From Chlorokybus atmophyticus (lineage: Eukaryota > Streptophyta > Chlorokybophyceae > Chlorokybales > Chlorokybaceae): 64,000 nt of DNA. The notes under the pieces were generated by a model, which saw only the letters and a program-made list of their open reading frames with translations, searched no databases and was not told the DNA's origin. Below are positions 1 through 10,012 of the stretch, one piece after another (the stretch's first letter is position 1; each line of letters starts with the position of its first letter). Made by a program: the position numbers and the translations under genes. Location of the stretch: positions 539,354 through 603,353 of the forward strand of contig RHPI01003009.1 in NCBI GenBank assembly GCA_009103225.1, read 5' to 3'.

Positions 1-411
1 CCTACATACGATCAGCATCGACCCTCCACACAGGAGTAGAAGGTCGTAAGGACGAGCACTAGGTCCGGACTTAGCAAGATGGCATCGTCGGACCAGACTC
101 CGGACTCCAGACTGGAGCCTTACTAACTGCTTCGTATCTCCACGTATACTTACTCATACTAGGCGTATGAGAGCTTGTTGAAAAGCTCTGGTTGTAAGGA
201 AGACAACACAGCTTAGAGCGCGTCAAAAGGCTAAGTATAGCTTACGCAGTGCTTGCAAACGTAGACGTGTGTGTAACTGGCTGGTATAAGAACCAGCGGA
301 CAACTTGTAATAGATGAATGTGATGTGACTTGTGTATGCTCTGGTGGCGGTAGCTCTGTCCGTGTGTATCCATGCTTGCCTCAACTACATGTGCATGCTA
401 GTCCTTCAACA
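1..411 (+). repeat. 5' LTR of the Copia element (left 14 bases cut off)
   Basis: It matches 4,483-4,893 almost base for base and ends CAACA at 411, directly before the primer-binding site. The full LTR is 425 bases, judged from the complete 3' copy. I saw four A/G or C/T differences from the 3' copy. Confidence 0.97.
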
Positions 412-434
412 GGTTATGGGCCCACACTACGCTT
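412..434 (+). promoter_or_regulatory. Primer-binding site for the 5' half of initiator tRNA-Met
   Basis: Immediately after the LTR the sequence reads GGTTATGGGCCCAC, the exact complement of the anticodon-loop side of eukaryotic initiator tRNA-Met (GTGGGCCCATAACC). Similarity continues, with one extra base, into the D-arm side (AAGCG). Drosophila copia is primed by a 39-nt 5' half of this tRNA, cut in the anticodon loop. The match position indicates the same half-tRNA mode here. It is not the usual 3'-CCA priming of plant Copia elements. TGGTAGCAGAGC near 489-500 resembles a 3'-end iMet site but is too far from the LTR. Confidence 0.88.
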
Positions 435-538
435 GAGGAGTGTGAGACTAGCTTGTGTGCATAGTAGTTCTACACTACGGTAGCTTGTTGGTAGCAGAGC
501 CTTGGGTGTCAACTGCAAGAAAGGCAGGCTCGACAGAA

Positions 539-3500
539 ATGGAGGCGACCTACGACAAGGGGCAGATTGCAAAGCTGGACACCGACAACTACAACACATG
601 GTGCGTGGAGATGAAGGCCTTGCTCATCCACAAGAAGGTGTGGAAGTACGTTGATCCGAAGGCACCACCACCAACACCAGGAGCGAACACTGTGTGGTCA
701 GAGCATTCAGCAGAAGCACACTCTTTGCTTGTGTTGAACAGCAAACCGCATCACTTTCCCATGCTCACTGCATGTGAAGATGGTAGACAAGCTTGGGAAA
801 AGCTATCAGCCGTTTTCAGAGCCAAGAACAATGCCAGAAAGTTGCATCTACGCAAGCAGCTCAGCGCACTCAGGAAGGAGGCAGCAGAACCCATCACAAA
901 GTATGTTGCGCGCGCGAGAGAGCTGTGGGCGGACCTCATCAACGTCGGCCACAACATGGGGGAGACGGAGGTAGTGCTGGCCATTGTTGCAGGGCTACCA
1001 GCAGAGTACGAGGTCGTCGCAACCCTGCTGGAGACGTCATCATCGGAGTTGACGTTGGACGATGTGCTACCGAAGCTGCTCACCGTGGAGCAGAGGGTTG
1101 TGAAGAAGGACGAGCAAGCGGATGCCGTCGCCTTCTACACCGGCAAGCACGCAAAGAAGAGCAACCATGAAGAGAAGTACAAGGGCAACAAGCCAGGCAA
1201 TCCTCGTCACAAAGACCTCACATGCCACTGGTGTGGTTGGAAGGGGCACATTGTGAAGGACTGTAGGAAGAAACAACAGGGGCAACCTAGAGCAAGCACC
1301 AGCAACAGCGGCAACGAGCACCAACACAAGGAGAAACATGTCGCCTTCACTGCATCCAGTTCGAGGGCGGGCACAGCTTTCTGGGTGGTGGACTCTGGCT
1401 GCGATCGTCATCTCACACCAAACAAGGAGGTGATGGAGGGCTACAGGAAGCTGACGTCCACAATCAAGGTGGCGGGCTTCGGTGGCGAAGTACTGGTGGC
1501 TGAGGGAGTTGGCAACGTACGACTCCAGTGCAAGGTTGGTAACACACTACGCGAGGTGTTGTTACGCAACGTCCTGCATGTTCCTAAGGCTATTGCGAGT
1601 CTATTCTCTGTGAGGGTTGCGGAGCGCTTAGGCGCGGAGATCCTATTTCGGAAGGGTGGCTGCTCAGTCATCCTTGATGGGGTCGTGCACATGGTTGGAA
1701 TCGCTGATCCGGGAGGGCTCTACCACGTGGAGCAGCCTCAAGACAGAGACATTCAAGCCATGGTGGTGAAGGACAAGGAGTCGCCAACATTGTGGCATCG
1801 AAGGTTCGGGCATCTCAGCTACGTCAACCTCACTCGCCTTGTCGCTGAGAAGATGGTCAAGGGCATCCATCTCAGCACAGAAGAACTCAAGAATGCATCA
1901 GGTGCACTTTGTGAACCATGCCTGGTTGCAAAGCAGCATGCTATGCCATTCCCATCATCCTCTTCTAGCAGTCAGCATCCTTGCGAGCTTGTGCACATGG
2001 ATGTCTGTGGCCCTATGCGCATTGTGGCGAAGGGAGGGGCCAGGTACTTTGCTACATTCCTCGACGACTACAGCAAGCTGTCCATCATCTTTCCATTGAC
2101 GCTGAAGTCAGAAGTTGCTGGAGCTGTGCGCACAGTTGTGGCCTTGTTGGAGACCCAGTCTGGCAACAAGATGAAGGCAATGAGGAGTGATCGAGGAGGG
2201 GAGTACATCAACAAGGAGTTGAAGGAGTTCTTCGCCAGCAAGGGCATACGCCACGAGACAACGGCACCCTACACCCCGCAGCAGAATGGAGCAGCTGAAC
2301 GCCTCAACAGGACACTCTTGGAGCGTGTTCGAGCCATGCTCAACGACACAAAGATGGAAGACAGTTTGTGGAAGGAGGCGGTACTCACTGCCAACTACAT
2401 CCGCAACAGGTCTCCGGTGAGCTCAGAGCAGAAGACTCCGTGGGAGCACTTCTATGGAGCCACACCAGATGTGAGTGGTATGCGTGTGTTTGGATGCACG
2501 GCATATGCACTAGTGCCTAAACAGCTCAGGCACAAGCTGGAGCCGGTCAGCAAGAAGGGCATCTTCGTTGGCTATGAACCGGGTTCCAAGGCTTACAGGA
2601 TCTTGCTCGAGGACACTCAGAAGATCATCGTGAGCAGAGAGGTGGTTTTCCACGAGGGATTATCACAACCAGAAGCAGGCTTCTTTCCTGAAGATGAAGC
2701 ACAGCCGGAGCATCCTGAAACAGTGGAGGCTACAGGCAAGGCCATCATCGACGATAAGGGTGAGCAGGACTCCACTGTAGCAGACAAGAAGCCGCACCTA
2801 CAGCAGGAGCACGCAGCTCGGAGATACCCAGTGAGGGAGAGAAAGGCACCTGACTTCCTACACAAGGCACACGTCGCCAGTGTGCAGAATGAGGAGCCAA
2901 GCACCTACGAGGAGGCATTGTTAGCACCAGATGCGGAGCAATGGCAGCGTGCTATGGACGAGGAGATTGCGTCACTCCATGCCAACAACACTTGGTCACT
3001 GGAGCAGTTACCGCAAGGAGTGAAGACCATTCCAGTGAAATGGGTCTTCAAGGTGAAGCGTGATGGTCAGGGCAACATTGAGCGCTACAAGGCAAGACTG
3101 GTGGCAAAGGGCTTCTTGCAGCAGGAAGGTGTGGACTTCAACGAAGTGTTTGCACCTGCAAGTAAGCATACCACCTTCCGTGCACTGCTAGCTATGGTTG
3201 CTGCTGAAGACCTAGAGCTGCATCACCTGGATGTGAAGACTGCCTTCCTCTACGGAGAGCTGGAGGAGGAGATCTTCATCGAGCAACCACCTGGATATGA
3301 AGAAGGGGAGAGAGGCACAGCGTGCAAGCTGATCAAGGCACTGTACGGGCTGCGACAGGCACCGCGTATGTGGCACATCAAGCTCACCAAGGAGCTGGAG
3401 GCACTTGGCTTCACCGCATCCTCTGCAGACCCTGGGCTCTTCATCCATGCAGACAACAAGGTCTGGCTGCTCGTGTATGTTGATGATATCATCATCACCG

Positions 3501-4426
3501 CCAGGCAGGTGCACCACCTGCAGGAGACGAAACTTGCTCTACAGCAAGCATTCTCAGTTCGTGATCTTGGAGAGGCCAAGTGGTTCCTTGGCATGGTGAT
3601 TGAGCGCGACAGGGCGGCTCGCACAATCAAGATCAGTCAGGAGCAGATGGTGAGAAGACTCGTCACCAAGTTTGGGCTCACTGAAGCGAAGACCAAGACC
3701 ACACCGTTGGCACTTGGCACTGCCCTCATCAAGGCAAAGGATGAGGAGGTACTCGACAAGGCTCAGTATCCATATGGTGAGCTGGTAGGCAGCATGCTCT
3801 ATCTGGCAGTGTGCACACGTCCCGATGTTGCACATGCTGTGGGAGTACTTGCTCGCTACATGTCTGCACCGAGCATGGAGCACTGGAGAGCAGCAAAGGG
3901 AGTACTACGCTATGTTGCTGGGAGCGCAACAGTTGGCATCAAGTTTGGGAGCGGGAGCACTGAGTTGGAGGGCTACTGCGACTCGGACTTTGCTGGTGAC
4001 CTCAACAGCAGGAGGTCCACTACAGGCTACGTCTTCAAGCTGAACGGAGGCGTGGTGAGCTGGAACAGCAGGCTGCAGCCAACAACAGCAGCATCTACAT
4101 CAGAGGCTGAGTACATGGCAGCGGCAGCAGCAGTGAAGGAGGCACTCTGGCTTCGCAAGCTCATGGCAGACTTGGAGCACCCCATGGCGTGCATCGTCAT
4201 CAACTGTGACAACCAAGGAGCCATCAAGTTGTTGAAGCACCCTATCGCCTCGGCAAGGACGAAGCACATTGATGTCATGCATCACTATGTGCGTGACAGA
4301 GTTACAAGGAAGGAGGTGGAGTTCCAGTACTGCAACACTGAGGGCATGCTGGCGGACTACATGACAAAGCCATTGTCACCGCTCAAGTTCAAGACTTGTT
4401 GCGCAGGACTTGGCATCTGTATTTGA
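539..4426 (+). CDS. Copia gag-pol polyprotein
   Basis: An uninterrupted ORF of about 1,295 codons from the ATG at 539; the frame is open further 5' to 455. It encodes particle protein, protease, integrase, reverse transcriptase and RNase H. In order: UBN2-type gag; zinc knuckle CHWCGWKGHIVKDC; aspartic protease core VVDSGC; GAG-pre-integrase WHRRFGHLS; integrase core with D in HMDVCGP, D in RSDRGGEY and E in AAERLNRT; RT with LVYVDDIII; and RNase H with CDSDFAGD and SEAEYMA. No stop or frameshift, and all catalytic motifs are present, so the copy may be active. It ends 42 bases before the 3' LTR. Gag and pol share one frame, so gag excess would need another mechanism such as splicing. Confidence 0.97.
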   Translation: MEATYDKGQIAKLDTDNYNTWCVEMKALLIHKKVWKYVDPKAPPPTPGANTVWSEHSAEAHSLLVLNSKPHHFPMLTACEDGRQAWEKLSAVFRAKNNARKLHLRKQLSALRKEAAEPITKYVARARELWADLINVGHNMGETEVVLAIVAGLPAEYEVVATLLETSSSELTLDDVLPKLLTVEQRVVKKDEQADAVAFYTGKHAKKSNHEEKYKGNKPGNPRHKDLTCHWCGWKGHIVKDCRKKQQGQPRASTSNSGNEHQHKEKHVAFTASSSRAGTAFWVVDSGCDRHLTPNKEVMEGYRKLTSTIKVAGFGGEVLVAEGVGNVRLQCKVGNTLREVLLRNVLHVPKAIASLFSVRVAERLGAEILFRKGGCSVILDGVVHMVGIADPGGLYHVEQPQDRDIQAMVVKDKESPTLWHRRFGHLSYVNLTRLVAEKMVKGIHLSTEELKNASGALCEPCLVAKQHAMPFPSSSSSSQHPCELVHMDVCGPMRIVAKGGARYFATFLDDYSKLSIIFPLTLKSEVAGAVRTVVALLETQSGNKMKAMRSDRGGEYINKELKEFFASKGIRHETTAPYTPQQNGAAERLNRTLLERVRAMLNDTKMEDSLWKEAVLTANYIRNRSPVSSEQKTPWEHFYGATPDVSGMRVFGCTAYALVPKQLRHKLEPVSKKGIFVGYEPGSKAYRILLEDTQKIIVSREVVFHEGLSQPEAGFFPEDEAQPEHPETVEATGKAIIDDKGEQDSTVADKKPHLQQEHAARRYPVRERKAPDFLHKAHVASVQNEEPSTYEEALLAPDAEQWQRAMDEEIASLHANNTWSLEQLPQGVKTIPVKWVFKVKRDGQGNIERYKARLVAKGFLQQEGVDFNEVFAPASKHTTFRALLAMVAAEDLELHHLDVKTAFLYGELEEEIFIEQPPGYEEGERGTACKLIKALYGLRQAPRMWHIKLTKELEALGFTASSADPGLFIHADNKVWLLVYVDDIIITARQVHHLQETKLALQQAFSVRDLGEAKWFLGMVIERDRAARTIKISQEQMVRRLVTKFGLTEAKTKTTPLALGTALIKAKDEEVLDKAQYPYGELVGSMLYLAVCTRPDVAHAVGVLARYMSAPSMEHWRAAKGVLRYVAGSATVGIKFGSGSTELEGYCDSDFAGDLNSRRSTTGYVFKLNGGVVSWNSRLQPTTAASTSEAEYMAAAAAVKEALWLRKLMADLEHPMACIVINCDNQGAIKLLKHPIASARTKHIDVMHHYVRDRVTRKEVEFQYCNTEGMLADYMTKPLSPLKFKTCCAGLGICI

Positions 4427-4468
4427 CTACAGGAGCAAGCGTTGGAGGTTAAGCTCCTCGCGTGGGAG

Positions 4469-4893
4469 TGTTGAGAGTCATTCCTACATACAATCAGCAT
4501 CGACCCTCCACACAGGAGTAGAAGGTCGTAAGGACGAGCACTAGGTCCGGACTTAGCAAGATGGCGTCGTCGGACCAGACTCCGGACTCCAGACTGGAGC
4601 CTTACTAACTGCTTCGTATCTCCACGTATACTTACTCATACTAGGCGTATGAGAGCTTGTTGAAAAGCTCTGGTTGTAAGGAAGACAACACAGCTTAGAG
4701 CGCGTCAAAAGGCTAAGTATAGCTTACGCAGTGCTTGCAAACGTAGACGTGTGTGTAACTGGCTGGTATAAGAACCAGCGGACAACTTGTAACAGATGAA
4801 TGTGATGTGACTTGTGTATGCTCTGGTGGCGGTAGCTCTGTCCGTGTGTATCCATGCTTGCCTCAGCTACATGTGCATGCTAGTCCTTCAACA
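4469..4893 (+). repeat. 3' LTR of the Copia element
   Basis: 425 bases from TGTTGAGAG to CCTTCAACA, with TG...CA ends. The purine-rich GTGGGAG just before it is the likely polypurine tract. It lacks the half-tRNA site that follows the 5' LTR; host coding sequence starts at 4,894. Confidence 0.96.
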
Positions 4894-5308
4894 AAGACCC
4901 TCCACTTCGACTGGTGCAACGGCTTGAAGCTTGCCATTAATCGCCACGCTGAGGAAGCTCGTGCTGACGCCTTCGGTCGTGTGCTTCCGGACATTATCTG
5001 CGTGGAACAATCGGTGCATGGCAAGCCTCAGGCCCGTGCATGCTTCCAGATGGGTCCTGACCCTGGTGTAGGTATGTGCTAGGGCTTTGGCAATTGTGCC
5101 AAATTGAAGTGTTGCTGGGTTAGTGGTTATGTCTAATCTTCTGCGTTTCTTGCCCTGTGCAGGCAAGCGGCTTGTATGGCTGGACTTGGCTGGTAGTGCT
5201 TCCGGCTACACCAAACCTGGCATGCTTTTTTCGCCGCCTATGCCACAGACCGACTGTAACTGCAACTACCACGGGAGCCACGACTTTGTGCAGCTGCCAG
5301 ATAAGTAG
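4894..5308 (+). pseudogene. 3' end of a host gene interrupted by the Copia insertion
   Basis: Directly after the LTR an open frame continues (KTLHFDWCNGLKLAINRH...) to a donor GTATGT at 5,072. A second exon starts after TGTGCAG at 5,163 in matching phase and runs to TAG at 5,306-5,308 (ending HDFVQLPDK). The joined stretch is about 107 residues and has no stop. The upstream part would lie left of the window. I do not recognise the family. The frame being open right up to the LTR, plus the in-phase intron, suggests the element cut a real coding exon. Alternatively this could itself be an old transposon gene. Confidence 0.6.
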
Positions 5309-5549
5309 GCAGGCAGCACCTTATGTGTCTGGGCTTGTGTCGGCAGACTAATCGTGTTTGCAGCTTGCATGTGCAGTGCATGTGTTGTACATAATGTGTG
5401 GTGTCTGCAGGGTTAATAGATGTAGTCGTTTGTGTGTTTAAACTCAGTGCAAATGTCATGTGGCTGTGCTTTGTGGCATTGGATGCATCTTGGAGCATGC
5501 AGTATGCATTGTGTGTGTATTCAATGCAAACCTCGGACTGCGCTGTATG

Positions 5550-8500
5550 TCACCAAGCTATGTCTGAGTCTTGCACGCTGTCTAAGCATGCATGCACGTT
5601 GAGAGTGTTGTCCTCTTCTGGGTCGGATGAGTTCTCGCCCTCTTCTGCATACTCGTTTGGGTGTGTGGTGATGTTGCGGTCTTCTTCGTCTTCGTCTGCT
5701 TCGGAACTGCTGGTGTCGTCATCATCTGACTGCTCATGCCGCGGTGTGGCTTGTGTACAGTCTTAGCTTGGCGCCGCTATATCTTGCAGGTTCTGGCATC
5801 CAACGCAACCGCAGCTGGGGCCACACTTGCTGCCATTCTTCTTGCACTTGCACTGTCTGGTCTTGCTTTGACTCTTCTTGCAGTTGCATCCGTGCAACAA
5901 CAGTTGCGCTCCGGGTTTGGCAGCTTGTATTGTCTCTTCTGTGTCCATCCGTGCCTTGTACAAACCGTCTACTAGGACATATCCTGCCTTGGACAGTGGT
6001 GGCATTTGCATTCTAGAAGCACAGCATTGCAACCACATGGTAAGAACCCACAGGCTCCTTTTCGCGTGTAGCTCCAGCGCAGAAGGTGATAGCTTGTCTT
6101 CTTTGCTGTCCGTAGTCTTTTTTCAAATGCCTTGTGCTATTGTGTGGAGCCACTGACGCAGGGCTTGTTGGTCTCCTGTGGAGGCTGCGACACCGTTGGT
6201 GTCGTAGAATATGTTGGCTGCGCTGTTGCAGTTAGGGAAGACTACCTTGTGCTTCGCGAAGTAGGCAATGAGCCGGAGCAGTACAGCAGTCTCTCCCACT
6301 CATTTAGGTCAGAGCTCTTGATGATACACTCTATCTCTTGCCCTAATACTTCTGTCCATAGGAAGTTCTTGCTGATGCCTGCAAAGTAACTCCTGTAGTC
6401 GCTTCCAGTTCCTGCGAAGAACAGCAGCAGAAACTTGGCTCGCACTGATGGTGTGATGTCTCTGAGTTGGGGAACGCTTGCAAGGTGGTTGTACAGTGCA
6501 CTCAGGTCCAAGAAGGGAGCCCGTGCTGTGCACTGTGAGTTGCTTGCTAGCTGGATGTAAATTCGACCTTCCGGCGATTGCCACTGTTCCAGGACAGCTA
6601 TCCCAATCATCGACACATCTATGTCAAATGAGTAGATGAGGACGCTTTGGTATGCACACCTTAGGGCATGCAGCCAAACCCTGCTGTCTGCTTCGGCATG
6701 GTTGCACGCATGCGCATCCGTTTCGAAGAGCTGTAGACCATAGTCAGTATATGCTGCCACTCGAGCTCTGTCTATGATTGCAGGTAAGTTAGAGCCTCCA
6801 GCAACGATGAAGGTCTGGCCAGGACGCAGGCAGGTTCAACCATCAAGTTGACACCAGCTCTGGCAAATGTGAGGTCATTAGACTGCACAAGATGCGCTTC
6901 ATACTTCTATCAGCAAGCAGATTCCTCCAAGATCGGGGCACCTCGCTCTCAAGGGTCAGCTAACTGCATGACCTGCTGGCACCACCATCTCTATTTGCTT
7001 ACAGGCTACTTTTTACACCCGTGGCATGTGCAGGGTCGTCGAACACAACGTGGAGTGTCTGCACGCTCGGGTTGAACAGCCTTAGCAGCAAGCAAGTGCG
7101 GACTATCTGCTGCAGATAGTCCCTCATGGTCATCACGCCAGTGCTGGATCCAGCGTTGATGATGAACATGCCTTCAGCAATCACAGAACCCTCGTAGGAT
7201 GTCGGGGCAACTGAGATGCAGGGCAGGATGAATCAAGCAGGTTCAAGAACTTGGCCTTGTCGCCCTTCCGCATCTCTCCCTCTTCTATGAAGATGGCCAT
7301 TTGGATCTTCTGGTAGGAGGCCATGCCTGCCTCAATGGCGCGCCTGACTTCGCCAACTCTTTCAAGATGAGTGTTTTTGTCTTTTGCATGCGATGTAGTG
7401 CCCGGCCTTTGTTCACAACTTGCTTCTTGACTTGCATTGTCTTAAGGCCAAACCTTCTGCCCACATTGATTCCAGCCATCTCATTGCAGTGCACAGCCTT
7501 CACGAGTAGGCTGAATTGGTCCTGCCCCACCGCATAGTGCTTGCCCAAGTCTGTTGCAGCTGAAGGCGTCGCTTCCCTGCCGGTCACCAGGTGCACCAGA
7601 CGCTCATCTCTTGCCACCTTCAAGACACCAGCCGTCTCCAACACATCCACCATTGCAGCGACATTGACTGCGGTTTTGTCACTGGGCACGATGATGGAGG
7701 CATTAGGTGCAGCGTCATCATCCTTGATACGCAACACATGCAGCAGCCTCTTCAACCCGAGGGCTCGGTGAGAGACATGGGCAGTTTAGCGGGTGATGTA
7801 GTCTGGGTTGGGCCTGGTAAGTGTACTTTTGAGGTCTTTGTTGATCAAGGTTTTGTGAGCTTCATCTAGCGCAACATTGCAGTTGCTCTTGCCCGCGATG
7901 CTGATTGTAAAGGCACCTTCCTGCAGCTTCTGAAGAATGTCAGGAGGCATGCTGAATGTCCACCAAGTGCTGACTAATAAGGCGCTGGTAGTGTGGTCTG
8001 TCCCAGGCGAAGGACAATGGTGAGAGCGTCTTGTAAGCCGCCACGCGCAAATCCCACTTACTGGTGCGTAGTGCAAAATATAGTGCGAGGTAAGCAGCCG
8101 CATGACGGGTAGTGAAGTTCCACCACAATGCCCATGTCGCGTCCTCCTCTGCTATGCGTGCTCCATTTGAGAAGAACTCAACACAGTGGCGTAGGTCGTT
8201 GAGATCTATGTCATTAACGCTGAAAATGCCAAGTCTGGCCAGGACGTCAGGGTGAGCCCCCATAAAGATGCGTATTTGGTACCTGTAGATAGCCTCCCAG
8301 CATTGTAACATGTAGGCATGCATGCGCTTCCATCTAGTACCGTCAGCCAGCATGTTTCGTGCTGTGCTGGCTGAGATGCCAGCGCATACACACATCTTGT
8401 CCAGCCCAGCATCCCATTATATCTTGAACAGCACTGGCCACAAGTTGTACAACACATGCCAGTCGCCTGGAAGCGGGAGTAGCCAATCCCAGTAGCCAGG

Positions 8501-9440
8501 CTCTGTGTGCTTAAAGGTCTGCATGAGACTGAAGGTTTTATGGTCTCGCGCTACTATCACTTTGCAGCCTGACAGGTCTACACGCAGTTGCTCATGTAAC
8601 TTCAGTGGTGCCAGCTTCAGGTGGTCTGGCTTGTCCGGATTGAAAGGGAGCAGTGGCATGTAGTACACTTGACTGGCACCTGTGGACTCTGGCGCCCCAA
8701 CGAGATACGCCCACACATTCTTCAGCTTGTCCCGATTCAGATTAGGCAGTTCCGTCCGCTGCCATACAGTATTGTGCAGCGATATCGGGAAGTGTGCAAA
8801 GCTGTCTGTCTCAGCCTCAGACTGTTGAGTAATGAGTTCGCTGGTAGGTGGGGACTCGTTTTTGCGGGGCCTTGGGAGCTGTAGAGGGAGCTCCACAGTA
8901 CATGGGGGTGACATGCCAGCCTGTGACAGTATCCTGAACCTCTGCACAGGCACCTCCTGCATGTGCACTGGTTCTGAACTTGTAGGCTTGGGTATTGCCA
9001 CCTGAGTTGTCGTGCAGTGGAGATCCTTGTCCGCCCCTCCGTTGTATCTTACTTGTCCTTGGCATTTGAAGTCCCAGTTGTCAACGGTTGCAATAAGAAA
9101 CTGCTCTCCGCCAGCTTGCACAGGGCAAGGGCTGCTACTGGCCGCCAGGTTGCGCGACATGATGTGCATATCTAATGTAGCCTTGTTGATACACGCCCAA
9201 TTGGTTGAGGATGAGCTGCAACGTGGGAGAGCCGGAGAAAGCCTGTACAGCCTCCCCCACAGCGACGTGCAAGCGTGGGTACGCATGTGAATCTCTGGTC
9301 TAAATGACTCCACTCAGTAGGTATACTGTCCTTAAGTGCTTCACACGCTCCCATTGCTTCATGTTGTCGGGAAAAGTTGTTGTGCCAGTTAGTGCTTCAA
9401 ATAGACGCAGCAAATCTGGATGGCAGTCTTGCAACTCCTT
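5550..9440 (-). pseudogene. Multidomain transposon-associated protein with CXC domain, decayed
   Basis: Coding blocks follow each other from 9,440 down to 5,550. They hold motifs that, from memory, co-occur in a large family of repeat-associated proteins best known from animals: DNWDFK and LPGDWHVLYN (8,417-9,100), AWDRPHYQRLISQHL then a short gap then PPDILQKLQEGAF (7,850-8,020), VVFDD (about 7,030), CNHAEADSRVWLHALR and FAGTGSDYRSYF (6,350-6,720, resembling EADTR and TGCDTTS motifs). A tesmin/TSO1-like cysteine domain CNCKKSQ...CKCKKNGSKCGPSCGC lies at 5,790-5,900, and an acidic tail ends at TGA 5,550. Breaks: an in-frame TAA at 8,417-8,419 inside FKI*WDAGL where relatives carry Tyr, and a frame change near 7,950. 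Some joins may be introns. Function unknown; the N-terminal part is not resolved. Confidence 0.6.
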
Positions 9441-9721
9441 CTATTTATCAAGAAACCTCACGTCCGGGCATGTGTTACTGTTGGCATTGCTCCTCTTCTT
9501 TGATTCCACCTTGATCAGTTGCCTGATGTAAGCTAGTGTCTTGTCACTTAGCTCTAGCTTCTCAACCATCTGCTCCTGTACTTGCTGCTGCACAACACTA
9601 AGCATGCATGCAGCTGGATCCACCCAGCTCCTCAGGAGCAACGTCCCATGACGTCTTGATCTCGTGATGACAAATAAAGCGCTCTGCAGTACACGCCTTG
9701 CATTTAACCAGGTTGTCGCGC

Positions 9722-9804
9722 TGACACTGGCTAAGTCTATACAGCGTCCCCACCTCACTCATCTCGAGTGAGGTGGGGACGCTGTACAGACTTAGCCAGT
9801 GTCA
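9722..9804. repeat. 39-bp near-perfect inverted repeat (hairpin)
   Basis: Left arm 9,722-9,760 and right arm 9,766-9,804 are reverse complements with a single mismatch, separated by ATCTC. The arms start TGACACTGGCTAAGTCT. It lies just upstream of the decayed multidomain gene (which runs leftward). Confidence 0.95.
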
Positions 9805-10012
9805 CTGGAGCACTACCTCAGCAGCAACTGCATTGCAATGTATCTCAATGGTTCCACAAAACCTCACTGGAAGCAGCAGCGCCCGCCACTTGCTGCAGAA
9901 GCAGCATATGTTCTGCCTCTCTCCCAAGTTGCTGTTGCCAGGCCTGGTCGCTAGGTCCCAATGAGGCCTTCAATGCCTCCAATGCATCTAAAGGTCTTGT
10001 GACTTCACTGTG

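Larger units (their letters stand above)
1..4893 (+). mobile_element. Ty1/copia LTR retrotransposon, young and coding-intact
   Basis: The order is 5' LTR (first 14 bases lie outside the window), primer-binding site, one uninterrupted gag-pol ORF, and 3' LTR starting TG and ending CA. Domain order gag, protease, integrase, RT, RNase H is diagnostic of Copia. I count four differences, all transitions, between the two LTRs over 411 compared bases (about 1%), so the copy is recent. The 3' LTR is followed directly by AAGAC, the expected right target-site duplicate; the left copy lies outside the window. The element sits inside a host coding exon that resumes at 4,894. Confidence 0.97.

Noticed and set aside
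489..500. TGGTAGCAGAGC, resembling a classic 3'-end tRNA-iMet primer site
   Set aside because: It lies 78 bases after the LTR end, whereas a primer site must be adjacent; the half-tRNA match at 412 is adjacent and exact.
8417..8419. Reassigned stop codon (TAA/TAG as Gln, as in some ulvophytes)
   Set aside because: Intact genes here end in TAA, TAG and TGA, and the TAA in question stands where Tyr is expected, so a nonsense mutation is simpler.
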